A DNA stretch of 64,000 bases from NCBI RefSeq assembly GCF_002531935.1, contig NZ_NWSV01000005.1, forward strand, positions 124,001-188,000, read 5' to 3'. Source of the DNA: Rhizobium chutanense (GTDB taxonomy: Bacteria; Pseudomonadota; Alphaproteobacteria; Rhizobiales; Rhizobiaceae). The notes beneath the pieces are model-generated. The model was not told the DNA's origin. It saw only the letters and a list, made by a program, of their open reading frames with translations, and made no database searches. Positions 15,717 through 23,985 of this stretch are shown here, in pieces; positions within the stretch are counted from its first letter, which is position 1, and every line of letters begins with the position of its first letter. The position numbers were made by a program, and so were the translations under genes.

Positions 15717-16706
15717 TCATTTTCCCTCATTTTCCTCTTCGAACTCGGCAGCGAGGCCTGCCAACCGCCGAGCCAGGAATTCCGAAAACGCCGCCGATTT
15801 GACGGTGATGCGAAAGGTTTTTCCGGAGCGGCTGACCGAAGCGAGCGTGCCGCCGCTCTGGGTCCGAAGCGTCTGCTCGGCCCGCTGCGGCGCACCCTTT
15901 TCTTCCAGCGCCTTCCAGATGGCATCGAAGCGACTATTGCTCTCCAACGCGTGGAAAGCGGCAGCGCCGACTGCGGCCTGCGCCTTCTTCTTCCCGCCGG
16001 CCTCCCTGAACTTTTCGGCAAAAGCCAGCCAGCGCGGGCGGCCAACCTTGGGCGCCGGTCCGATTGCAAGAATGATGTCGGGGTCGATCGTCTGCGCTAC
16101 CTGCAGCAGCCTCGACGTCTCCGGCTTGTCCGTCGCCAGCGCCTGGGCAATCATGTCGCGGCTGAAGCCGTGTTCATCCATGCGCCGTGCAAACAGCGCC
16201 CGTTCGATAAAGCTCAAGTCGACACGCGGGCCATTTTCCTGACCCTGTGCGAGGATCAGTTCCTCATCCGTGAGCTTGCGCACGACGGCTTTGACGGGGA
16301 CCCCGATCTCCGCGGCCGCACGCAGACGCCTGTGGCCGTAGGCGGCTTGGTAATGGCCCGCCTTCACCGGATCCGGCCGCACAAGGATCGGAACCTGCTG
16401 TCCGCTTTCCTGGATCGACTGCTTCAGCCGCTCGAACTCGGCATCCCTATCGACCGGGATGCGGTCGCGGATAAAGGACATTTCGACTGCTGCCGGATCG
16501 ATCTCCAGCACCTTGTCGCCGGCGGCCAGCGATTCGCGCAGCGCCTTGGCGGCCGCCGCTTCTTCACCCAACCGTCCGAGCGACAGGTTCATCGCCTTGA
16601 CCGCGCCCGAGGGCCGATGCGGCGGCGGCGCAGCCGGCGCCTCCGGCCGTGTCGGCTCCACGGCGCCAACCATGCTCTTCAGGATATCGCGACCTTTTGG
16701 GCTCAT
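15717..16706 (-). CDS. repB: Plasmid partition protein RepB (ParB family)
   Basis: The 329-aa ParB-type protein binds parS and works with RepA to segregate the plasmid. The N-terminal MSPKGRDILKSMVG segment is the RepA-interacting part. IPVDRDAEFERLKQSIQESG, QVPILVRPDP and YQAAYGHRRLRAAAEIG are the ParB nuclease-like (CTP-binding) core with the GHRR box. SFIERALFARRMDEHGFSRD and the following residues form the helix-turn-helix. The ATG at 16706 overlaps the repA stop as ATGA, which favours it over the in-frame ATG at 16718. It is the middle gene of repABC. Confidence 0.95.
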   Translation of the reverse strand: MSPKGRDILKSMVGAVEPTRPEAPAAPPPHRPSGAVKAMNLSLGRLGEEAAAAKALRESLAAGDKVLEIDPAAVEMSFIRDRIPVDRDAEFERLKQSIQESGQQVPILVRPDPVKAGHYQAAYGHRRLRAAAEIGVPVKAVVRKLTDEELILAQGQENGPRVDLSFIERALFARRMDEHGFSRDMIAQALATDKPETSRLLQVAQTIDPDIILAIGPAPKVGRPRWLAFAEKFREAGGKKKAQAAVGAAAFHALESNSRFDAIWKALEEKGAPQRAEQTLRTQSGGTLASVSRSGKTFRITVKSAAFSEFLARRLAGLAAEFEEENEGK

Positions 16707-17920
16707 GTCCTGCTCCACGCACTGCGAATGAGTTGCTCGACCTCGGCATTGACGTTGTCGACGGACTCGACTCCGCGATCATAGGTCTGGCGATGCATCG
16801 TCTCGCGTCCCGCCTCGTAGATCGTCTGCTTGGAGAGGCCCGCATCCGAAACCGCCGTCGACTTGACCATCATCGAGGTCAACACACGCTCGCCGAACAG
16901 ACTGCGCAGGAAGGCGACGATCTGCGCCTGCGGGCCATCATTGGCCTCATAGCGGGTAACCAGATAGCGCATCCAGTCGTAATCGAGATTGCCGCCAGCC
17001 TCCTTGACCACGGACAGGAGGTCGGAGGTCATCGTCAGGAACTGGTTCATCGACGCCACGTCGAGCATCTGCGGATGAACGGTAATGAGCACTGAGGTGG
17101 CGGCGCAGAGAGCCGACAGCGTCAGGAAGCCGAGGGTAGGGGGGCAATCGATGATGACGACGTCATAGCTCTGCTCCAGCGAATGCAGCGCATTGCCGAC
17201 CCGCATGAAGAACATGTCCTGGTCGTCGCGGTTGGTGTCGGCCAGCGCCTTTGGGGTATCATGTTCGAATTCGTGCAGTTCGAGATTGCCGGGGATGAGA
17301 TCGAGGCCGGGGAAATAGGTCTGGCGGACGATGTCGCCAACGTCGCGACGCGTCTCGTCATATTTGATGGCGCCGTAAAGCGTCTCGTTTTCGCCGACGT
17401 CGAATTCCGGCTGATATCCAAGCATCGCCGACATCGACGCCTGCGGGTCGAGATCGACGGCGAGGACACGATAGCCGCGGAGCGCCAAGAACTGCGCCAG
17501 ATGGATTGACGTCGTCGTCTTGCCCGAGCCGCCTTTGAAATTGGTGACGGCGATCACCTGGAGATGGTCGCCCGGCCGGCGCATCGGCAGATAGGAGGGT
17601 TTGGTGCGCCCGAGATGCTGGCGCATCGCATGGATTTCCTCGAGGGAGAACACCCGGCGCCCGGACGCCGTCTTTTCGGGATTGATGCTTTCGACCTGAG
17701 CGGCGAGGTGGCGAACGTAGCTGTCGGTGACGCCGAGCAGCTTGGCGGCCTCGGTGCTGCTGAATCGCCGCAGGGATTTGCGGGCATCGGGCGAAAACAA
17801 ACGCTCGAACAGCACCTGCAGCTGGCTGCTGAGCATCGTCGAGTCCTGCGCGATCGTCTCATCGATCGAGACTTGACTCGCTCTCTTGGCTTTCTCAACA
17901 ATCGCGGCCTTGGTCGGCAT
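16703..17920 (-). CDS. repA: Plasmid partition ATPase RepA (ParA family)
   Basis: The 405-aa Walker-type partition ATPase also represses the repABC promoter. An N-terminal DNA-binding region (about residues 45-110, with SSTEAAKLLGVTDSYVRHLA as helix-turn-helix) precedes the deviant Walker A FKGGSGKTTTSIHLAQ (about 130). Further motifs are VLAVDLDPQASMSAMLG and YDVVIIDCPPTLGFLTLSAL. The length is normal for RepA. The ATG at 17920 follows AGGA. It is the first gene of repABC, with a promoter at 17958-17985 and a parS at 18063-18078 upstream. Confidence 0.96.
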   Translation of the reverse strand: MPTKAAIVEKAKRASQVSIDETIAQDSTMLSSQLQVLFERLFSPDARKSLRRFSSTEAAKLLGVTDSYVRHLAAQVESINPEKTASGRRVFSLEEIHAMRQHLGRTKPSYLPMRRPGDHLQVIAVTNFKGGSGKTTTSIHLAQFLALRGYRVLAVDLDPQASMSAMLGYQPEFDVGENETLYGAIKYDETRRDVGDIVRQTYFPGLDLIPGNLELHEFEHDTPKALADTNRDDQDMFFMRVGNALHSLEQSYDVVIIDCPPTLGFLTLSALCAATSVLITVHPQMLDVASMNQFLTMTSDLLSVVKEAGGNLDYDWMRYLVTRYEANDGPQAQIVAFLRSLFGERVLTSMMVKSTAVSDAGLSKQTIYEAGRETMHRQTYDRGVESVDNVNAEVEQLIRSAWSRT

Positions 17921-17957
17921 TCACGCAAATCCTGATAAATCGGGTAATTTTGCGCAA

Positions 17958-17985
17958 ATGATCGTGAGTCTGGTGAGTCGGTCAA
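17958..17985 (-). promoter_or_regulatory. Probable repABC promoter with direct-repeat operator
   Basis: On the minus strand TTGACC (17985-17980) and GATCAT (17963-17958) are separated by 16 bases. That spacer consists of two direct repeats of GTGAGTC (plus strand 17964-17970 and 17973-17979), nine bases apart. The repeats are well placed to be the RepA/RepB autorepression operator. The start site would be about 30 bases upstream of the repA ATG. Confidence 0.5.
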
Positions 17986-18062
17986 GCGATTTCTTGGTTA
18001 GCGCATATATAACAAACCGGATTCGATGAGAAAATCCTGTGGAATTCCGGAATCTTAGCGCA

Positions 18063-18078
18063 ATTGTCAGCTGACAAT
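18063..18078. other. parS centromere-like site 1 (ATTGTCAGCTGACAAT)
   Basis: A perfect 16-bp palindrome whose core TTGTCAGCTGACAA recurs at 15689-15702. It lies about 140 bases upstream of repA, a common location of parS in repABC plasmids. Two copies flanking repA-repB strongly support the assignment. Confidence 0.85.
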
Positions 18079-18202
18079 GGCGGCCACGCCGCATTCCGCC
18101 GAAGCCGGCCTGAACGATCGCCACACATTTTCGAAAGAACTAACCGCCATTGCCGACTCAGAGCGACTTCCGTCGCTTGGCTGAGATCGCCTCAGCCAAT
18201 GC

Positions 18203-18379
18203 TCATTTATAGGCAGAAGATCGGTACAGGCTTTCGGCCTCCATCCCGCGGACGGGCTCGTTGCCGGAAGACTTGTCATTTGCGTCTTGGGCTTCGGGAT
18301 CGCGACGGGACGGGGCAAGGCCGAGCATCTGTTCGAGACGGCCGGCATTGAGCGGAGCGCTTATTCCCTTGAAGTTCAT
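18203..18379 (-). CDS. Possible small protein, 58 aa, upstream of repA
   Basis: A 58-codon frame beginning MNFKGISAPLNAGRLEQMLG and continuing with a polar, acidic second half. GGA lies four bases before the ATG at 18379, a weak ribosome site. It has the same orientation as repABC but is outside the operon, upstream of its promoter. I recognise no family. The composition is more protein-like than the neighbouring frames, but the case is weak. Confidence 0.3.
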   Translation of the reverse strand: MNFKGISAPLNAGRLEQMLGLAPSRRDPEAQDANDKSSGNEPVRGMEAESLYRSSAYK

Positions 18380-18927
18380 CTTCCATCTTTCGTCTGCGTA
18401 TGGAGCTTGTGTCGAGCATAGAGATAAGCGCAATTTGAACCCGCCGAGAACCGCCTGCCGGCGTTATCACCATCTTTTCGATGTGGGCGGAAAAGGGGAG
18501 GGGCTCATCGCTGCCGACAGAATGCGCCGCTACCATTCACAATCGGGGAGAATTGCGACCCGACGAATCGCCTGATGAGGCTTGCCCGGCCGCTGCACTA
18601 TGCGCCGAACCAGCCGAATGCGCCGACAGCAAGGATTTGCTAAGGCAAGCGCTAGGCGAATCAGGTCGTGGTGGCTATGCTAGAAGGCATTGGAGGGTAG
18701 CAAGCCAACCAGCCCCTCTCGCATCTCCCACCAAACCGTATCCTTCCTAGCGGAACTTATCAGCCGCTTTCCTTCCGTTTGCGGAATTCCTCCTTGTTTA
18801 CCTGCCATTTACCATAAGACGCCGTCAGGCCGATCGACCCCCGCATCGCGGTCGCGCGGCTGGCCTGAGAGAAGCAGATCGCCCCTTGCGGAGCGCTCCG
18901 GACAGGAAGCGCCATGCCGGGCCTTGG
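18380..18927. other. Gene-poor stretch upstream of repABC
   Basis: About 550 bases without a convincing gene. Plus-strand frames at 18481-18750 and 18690-19019 start without ribosome sites and have no recognisable motif. The stretch may hold remnants of older genes. I see no transposon ends, tRNA or repeat here. Confidence 0.4.
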
Positions 18928-18945
18928 CATTGACGCGCGTCAATG
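18928..18945. promoter_or_regulatory. FixK/FNR-like palindrome CATTGACGCGCGTCAATG
   Basis: A perfect 18-bp palindrome containing TTGAC-n4-GTCAA, which matches the rhizobial FixK/FnrN box TTGA(T/C)n4(G/A)TCAA. On the plus strand TATACG (18965-18970) is about 31 bases from its centre, the spacing of a class II activated promoter. Transcription would start near 18978. The next sizeable plus-strand gene is at 19306. The role is inferred from the sequence match only. Confidence 0.45.
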
Positions 18946-18954
18946 ACGCTCGGA

Positions 18955-19101
18955 CTACGACCGTCTATACGAAGTCTTTGAGACATCTGATGAACGACGG
19001 GGAGAAGAAGGCCGGATGAGCACGATCAGGACGATTGCCAGGCTCAGGCCGAACGTCCGGCCCGCAAGCAGCCCCCGTCGGCCACGCCAAACAACGCCCA
19101 T
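18955..19101 (-). CDS. Possible small membrane protein, 48 aa
   Basis: A short frame starting MGVVWRGRRGLLAGRTFGLS and continuing into one hydrophobic segment (LAIVLIVLI, near the middle), then a polar serine/arginine-rich tail. The ATG at 19101 has an excellent ribosome site (AAAGGAG, about five bases away), the best argument for it. It shows the positive-inside charge pattern of a single-span protein. No family is recognised, and it would run across the promoter predicted at 18965-18970, so both cannot be taken for granted. Confidence 0.35.
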   Translation of the reverse strand: MGVVWRGRRGLLAGRTFGLSLAIVLIVLIRPSSPRRSSDVSKTSYRRS

Positions 19102-19305
19102 CGTCTCCTTTCTCTGCGACCCCGGATAGCCGGAGGGCCGGGAAGCTCGCGCGAGACGGCGGAGCGACCATTGATCACGACACCCCAAGTTCAGCTTTCC
19201 ATCTGCAATCCGAACAGTCACTAGCCATCGGGCAGCTATCTGCCACAGGGGATCCATTCAGCAGGTTCATTCGCATTTCACCTAATTTGACAGTGGGAGG
19301 ACGCA

Positions 19306-20790
19306 ATGCGTGGTTTGACGGATGATGCCAGAATCCTGTCCTGCGGAGGCAGGCCGGTCACTTTTCTCGCTCTTGGCCTTGCGGCCCTTTCGATCGGCGC
19401 GACAGATGCGAGCGCCATCACCCAAGAGGAAGCTCACGCGATCGGCGTGGATGCCTATATTTATTTCTATCCACTGCTATCGATGGACGTCACTCGGAAG
19501 CAATTGACCAACGTCGAAGCCAAGGAAGGTGCGATCGGCGGTCCGCCCAATCGGTTCGCCAACATCCCCGCGTTCCCTCCGGCCGACATGAAGGTGGTGG
19601 TTCGACCGAATTTCGACACGCTGTATTCGAGCGCCTGGCTTGATCTGACGAAGGAACCGGTCGTGGTTTCGGCTCCCGACACCGGCGGACGCTTCTACCT
19701 GCTGCCGATGCTCGACATGTGGACGGATGTGTTTGCGGCTCCGGGCTGGCGAACCACCGGGACGGCGGCCGGCCATTTCCTCATCGCCCCTCCCGGCTGG
19801 CGGCCGGATCTGCGCGACGGGTTCGACGAATTCAAGCTGCCGGAAGGCACACAAAGGATCGATGCACCAACCCCCTATGTCTGGATCATCGGCCGGACGA
19901 AAACAGACGGCCCCCCAGACTATGACGCCGTTCATAAGGTTCAGGATGGGTACATGGTCACCTTGCTCTCCGAATGGGGCAAAGAGCCAAAACCGGCAGC
20001 GGTGAACATCGATTCCTCGGTGGACATGAAGACACCACCCAAGACCCAGGTCGATACTGCTCCGGCGGGAGCCTATTTCGCCTACGCTGCCGAGCTCCTG
20101 AAGGTCCATCGGCCGCACCTCACCGATCAGCCGATAATTGCCCGAATGAAGCGGATCGGTCTTGAACCCGGCAAGAGCTTCGATCTTTCCAAGGCGGATG
20201 CGATTGTCCAGACGGCACTCGAGACAGTCCCCCAGGACGCTCAGGCGCTGATGGCCTGGAAGGTGAAGACCCTGGCGCGCGTCGCCAATGGCTGGTCGAT
20301 GAATACCGACACCATGGGCGCCTACGGCAATTACTATCTGAAGCGTGCCATCGTTGCTCAGCAGGGTCTCGGCGCCAACCTGCCGGAGGACGCCATCTAT
20401 CCGCTCAATCTTGCGGACGAAAACGGCCACCCGCTCGATGGGAAGAGCGACTACACGATCCACTTCGACAAGGAGCAGATTCCGCCGGTCCAAGCCTTCT
20501 GGTCCGTGACGCTGTATGACAATGACGGGTTTCAGGTCGCCAATGCCCTCAACCGCTTCGCGGTCAGCAGCTGGATGCCGTTCCAATACAATGCCGATGG
20601 CTCGCTCGATCTCTATTTCCAGCACGAGAGCCCCGGCAAGGACAAGGAATGGAACTGGCTGCCCGCACCTGCAGGACCGTACAATCTGACGATGCGGCTC
20701 TATGCGCCCGAACCCGATGCCCTGACGGGCAGGTGGAACCCGCCGCCGGTGACGAAAGCCGGCGCAGCATTCCCACTCGCGGCGCAATGA
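19306..20790 (+). CDS. Exported DUF1254/DUF1214 protein
   Basis: This 494-aa protein has a signal peptide (hydrophobic LALGLAALSIG, cleavage near ASA-I). The N-terminal DUF1254 region includes AYIYFYPLLSMDVTRKQLTN, RFANIPAFPPADMKVVVRPN and NFDTLYSSAWLDL. The C-terminal DUF1214 region includes IPPVQAFWSVTLYDNDGFQV and NWLPAPAGPYNLTMRLYAP. The family is widespread in bacteria and its biochemical role is not settled. The ATG at 19306 follows GGGAGG. It stands alone, convergent with the outer-membrane protein gene 52 bases downstream. Confidence 0.88.
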   Translation: MRGLTDDARILSCGGRPVTFLALGLAALSIGATDASAITQEEAHAIGVDAYIYFYPLLSMDVTRKQLTNVEAKEGAIGGPPNRFANIPAFPPADMKVVVRPNFDTLYSSAWLDLTKEPVVVSAPDTGGRFYLLPMLDMWTDVFAAPGWRTTGTAAGHFLIAPPGWRPDLRDGFDEFKLPEGTQRIDAPTPYVWIIGRTKTDGPPDYDAVHKVQDGYMVTLLSEWGKEPKPAAVNIDSSVDMKTPPKTQVDTAPAGAYFAYAAELLKVHRPHLTDQPIIARMKRIGLEPGKSFDLSKADAIVQTALETVPQDAQALMAWKVKTLARVANGWSMNTDTMGAYGNYYLKRAIVAQQGLGANLPEDAIYPLNLADENGHPLDGKSDYTIHFDKEQIPPVQAFWSVTLYDNDGFQVANALNRFAVSSWMPFQYNADGSLDLYFQHESPGKDKEWNWLPAPAGPYNLTMRLYAPEPDALTGRWNPPPVTKAGAAFPLAAQ

Positions 20791-20842
20791 CGCGACGAAC
20801 AGACGGTTGCACGCGGTTTCGATTGGCTCTTGTGATGACTGA

Positions 20843-21634
20843 CTAAAAGCGGACTTCGAGCCCGAGTACGGGGCCCTGCTGAACGACGTCGAACACAAAG
20901 CCGTCCTTGCTGTAATCAACGCCCAGAGCGCGATATCCAGCAACGGCAGATACGCTGTCGGTGAAGCGATAGCCGATCGCTGCCGCGACGTCCCAGTCGA
21001 GGTCGGCGCCGCCGGCCCCGACAAAGCCCCATCCGGTTAGATAAACTTCAGGCGTCAATGAATAGGTGCCACGAAAGCCGGCCAGCGCGTCCACCCAGGT
21101 CGCGTCGTCGGTTTTGGAAACTCCGTCGAGAAGGCCACCGCTGAAGGAGAGTTCGCTTTCGACGGCCCAGACGCGCAAGCCGGCCGCGATCTCAAGGCGC
21201 GCGGCCTCGTCCTCGTAGATCGCGTAGCCGGCCCCGAGAAAGCCGGCGAAGGTCTCGGACGTGAGTTCGACATCGTCGGCAAGAATGCCTCTCGGCGTGC
21301 CGCTTTGACCGGAAATCTTCGTGTACATCACATCGGCGAAGATGCTGTAAGGTCCATATCGAGCGTCCCCGATGGCCATCGCGCCGAAATCAAGATGGTC
21401 GAAAATGTCGCTGAAGCTCGTATCGACATGGGCCGCGGGCAATCCGAACTGCGCGACGTCCCCCGAAAGCCCTGCTGCCCAGAAATAGGGCGCGACGGAA
21501 ACCGTCCAGCCGCTCTCGGTGCTGACCTTCTGGCCCTCCGGCGTCATCGGCGAATAGATGTCTGCAGCCATCGTGCCGCCCGCAACGAAGATGCCCCCGG
21601 CCGCCGCCAGGGCTCTGATCAGGTAAAACGACAT
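20843..21634 (-). CDS. Outer-membrane beta-barrel protein
   Basis: This 263-aa protein has an N-terminal signal peptide (cleavage near MAA-D). The rest alternates in the manner of an outer-membrane barrel: repeated strands such as WTVSVAPYFWAAGLSGDVAQ, FAGFLGAGYAIYED, EIAAGLRVWAVESELSF and AVAGYRALGVDYS. The C-terminus VLGLEVRF ends in phenylalanine, the BAM signal. It resembles the small porin-like or OmpA-like barrels annotated in rhizobia; a channel or stability function is inferred. GGAGGGACC precedes the ATG at 21634. Confidence 0.78.
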   Translation of the reverse strand: MSFYLIRALAAAGGIFVAGGTMAADIYSPMTPEGQKVSTESGWTVSVAPYFWAAGLSGDVAQFGLPAAHVDTSFSDIFDHLDFGAMAIGDARYGPYSIFADVMYTKISGQSGTPRGILADDVELTSETFAGFLGAGYAIYEDEAARLEIAAGLRVWAVESELSFSGGLLDGVSKTDDATWVDALAGFRGTYSLTPEVYLTGWGFVGAGGADLDWDVAAAIGYRFTDSVSAVAGYRALGVDYSKDGFVFDVVQQGPVLGLEVRF

Positions 21635-21797
21635 GGTGGTCCCTCCGTCACGGTCGCTTCAGTCTCGATTCCCTACTCCAATGCGAACATGATCGAGGAC
21701 CACGGTTTAAACAAGCATTTTCTAAAATTCTACGTTCGATGTCTTTACCGAGTGCAACGGGTCAGTCAGCGAAGGCTGGGTCAGTTCTTGGCAAGCG

Positions 21798-22880
21798 CTA
21801 TCGCGGTTTTATTCCATCGCGATTGGTGAAATGCGCATTGCCCAAACCCGTGCCGATGGTCAGCACCGCCCATCTCGACACGTCGGTCATGAACGGGATC
21901 TGCGACAATCCCTGCACGACGGCATCGTTGTGCATCATCACGAACGTGCTGTCGTCGCCGATCTCAGGAATGGCCTTCATCAGCGCGGCGGGAAGGTTGA
22001 AGCTGTCGCTTTCCCAGTTTCCGCCGGGCAGGTTCTGTCCGCCGCGTTCGATCGAGCCATCGGGTTTGATGATGCCGGGGCAGGCGATGCCGATGATCGG
22101 AGCAGGTTTCAGATTGGCCTTTTCGGCCTTGTCGATCAACTGCTGCAACATCGCCGCCAGCCTCTCGACCGTTGCCGTACGGCTCGGCTCGTCGTCGGCG
22201 TGACGCCAGATGCTTGATTCCCAGACACTCGCCTCTGCAAGTTGGGTTTCTCCGTCTCCGAATTTCACCACGCCGGCGCGAACATTCGTGCCGCCAATGT
22301 CGACGGCGAGCATGGCTTCATGGCCCTTGAACATCCAGGAGGGCATGAGGTGGACCGCTCCAATCAGTCCGGCCTCATCGGGATGATGAACGATCGGCAC
22401 CACCTCGACGTCGATGCCGGCCGCCTTGAGAATGACCATCGTCCTCGCGATCGTCAGTTCGCCAAAGTGGCTCCGCCGGAAGCCGCCGCCAACAACGATG
22501 CGTTCCGTCCTTCCCCACCGCTTGTCCTTCAGGAACTTGCCGATCACATCGGCAAAGTCCTGCGCAAAATCCTCGACGGCCCCCATGATCAGCGCCGCCG
22601 CTTCCAGATCATCGCCCTTTAGGAGAGCGTCGATTTTCTTTTTGGAGAGCTTTCCCGTCGCAATCTTGCCGATCGGATCGTCTCCGACTTTGCGGAGGCG
22701 TTTTCGCAACTCGTCGAGTTTCAGTTGGAAGGTCTTCTTGTTGGCGTTGTCGCCGACGAAGCCATCCTTGTCACGAAGCTCATTGTTGTAATCGTCGATG
22801 GTCACCGCCGGCAGAACCGTCGCGCCATGCGCTAACGGGGCATTGAATTCATCATGGCGCTCCGGATTGCTTTTGACCAT
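21798..22880 (-). CDS. ROK/glucokinase-type sugar kinase with permuted motif order
   Basis: This 360-aa protein carries all ROK/glucokinase landmarks in an unusual order. The adenosine-side motif RIVVGGGFRRSHFGEL and EAGLIGAVHL, normally C-terminal, lie at about residues 125-190. Phosphate-1 MLAVDIGGTNVRAGVVKFGD follows at about 205. The catalytic-loop HNDAV and the phosphate-2 loop TIGTGLGNAHF come last, a few residues before the end. The fold would therefore be circularly permuted. The zinc-binding CGCGxxGC of many ROK proteins is absent. The ATG at 22880 has AAAGG upstream; the frame to 23123 only adds sequence that overlaps the divergent otsB. It should phosphorylate a sugar, possibly glucose. 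The neighbour otsB suggests a trehalose context. Confidence 0.75.
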   Translation of the reverse strand: MVKSNPERHDEFNAPLAHGATVLPAVTIDDYNNELRDKDGFVGDNANKKTFQLKLDELRKRLRKVGDDPIGKIATGKLSKKKIDALLKGDDLEAAALIMGAVEDFAQDFADVIGKFLKDKRWGRTERIVVGGGFRRSHFGELTIARTMVILKAAGIDVEVVPIVHHPDEAGLIGAVHLMPSWMFKGHEAMLAVDIGGTNVRAGVVKFGDGETQLAEASVWESSIWRHADDEPSRTATVERLAAMLQQLIDKAEKANLKPAPIIGIACPGIIKPDGSIERGGQNLPGGNWESDSFNLPAALMKAIPEIGDDSTFVMMHNDAVVQGLSQIPFMTDVSRWAVLTIGTGLGNAHFTNRDGIKPR

Positions 22881-22941
22881 CAAAGTACCTTTCGCTGTGC
22901 GAGCGCTTGAACGGTGGGCGAATTTTAACGCGGATTTGCCC

Positions 22942-23784
22942 ATGGATGTTCCAGAGGCAGATAACCATCTTGCCCTCGACGGCCTGCGACCTAGCTTCAA
23001 TGATTGCAGGAATTTGGAGAAGACCGTGCAGGATGACGCCGCGACCCAGGAAATGCTTTCAATGGTGTTGGAAGAACCGGAGCGCTGGGCGATGTTTCTC
23101 GACATCGACGGAACGCTGCTCAACCTTGCGCCGACACCGGATGCAATCGAAGTTCCCGAGGCTCTTCCGGGACAGCTTCATCGCCTGTCGAACAAGCTCG
23201 GCGGCGCCCTGGCACTGGTCACCGGACGATCGCTTGCCTATGCGGACGCACTGTTCAAACCCTTTGCATTTCCGACGGCAGGCCTTCACGGCGCGGAAAT
23301 CAGGAGCGCTGCCGGAATGCACACCGTCGAGGCCACACCTGAATTCCAGGCGCTGAAGCATGCGCTGACGACGGAAGCCGAGCACTATCCAGGCGTTCTG
23401 ATCGAGGATAAAGGCGCGGCCGTCGCCGCGCATTACCGGCTGGCACCCGACTATGAAAAGATCCTCGAAGAGCGGATGCATCATTATGCGGAGCTTGCCG
23501 GGCCGAACTGGGCATTGCAGCTCGGCAAAATGGTCTTCGAACTGCGGCCGGCACGGTCGAGCAAGGGGGATGCGCTGGAGCGGTTTTTTCAAGCCGACCC
23601 CTTCAAGAACAGGAACCCGATCACCATTGGCGATGATCTGACCGACGAGTCGATGTTTGCGATCGCCAATGCACGCGGCGGCGTCTCCGTGCGTGTCGGC
23701 GCGATCGGCGCCCCGAGCTGTGCCACGAGCCGGCTGTCCTCGGCGGCGCTGGTCAGGAACGTCATTGCCGCCCTGGCGGCCTGA
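22942..23784 (+). CDS. otsB: Trehalose-6-phosphate phosphatase
   Basis: This 280-aa HAD-superfamily enzyme releases phosphate from trehalose 6-phosphate in the OtsAB route of osmoprotectant synthesis. HAD motif I is MFLDIDGTLLNLAP (about residue 54), motif II is ALVTGRS, and motif IV is ITIGDDLTDESMF. Family residues GLHGAEIR and ELRPARSSKGDAL (cap and substrate pocket) are present. The start at 22942 fits the divergent arrangement with the ROK kinase (62 bases between starts) but has no strong ribosome site, so a nearby GTG is possible. No otsA lies next to it in this window. Confidence 0.88.
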   Translation: MDVPEADNHLALDGLRPSFNDCRNLEKTVQDDAATQEMLSMVLEEPERWAMFLDIDGTLLNLAPTPDAIEVPEALPGQLHRLSNKLGGALALVTGRSLAYADALFKPFAFPTAGLHGAEIRSAAGMHTVEATPEFQALKHALTTEAEHYPGVLIEDKGAAVAAHYRLAPDYEKILEERMHHYAELAGPNWALQLGKMVFELRPARSSKGDALERFFQADPFKNRNPITIGDDLTDESMFAIANARGGVSVRVGAIGAPSCATSRLSSAALVRNVIAALAA

Positions 23785-23985
23785 GATACGTCCCTGGAGG
23801 ACGAGCGATGCCCGTTGCTGCCGTCTTTACACCGGCTGCGCGACGCCAATCATCAAAAAAGTATCGGTTTTGACCGGGAATCGTGGTGGCGGGCGTGAAA
23901 CGAGCCCACTACACTCGCCTACAACAATAAGCCAAACGGGAATTTGGCGTGCGGACTTGGAACCCGCCCCTCGGAGGAGGAAACA

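Noticed and set aside
22798-22941. Upstream extension of the trehalose-phosphatase frame
   Set aside because: It would overlap the start of the divergent ROK-type kinase gene and shows no family similarity. The shorter start at 22942 was used.
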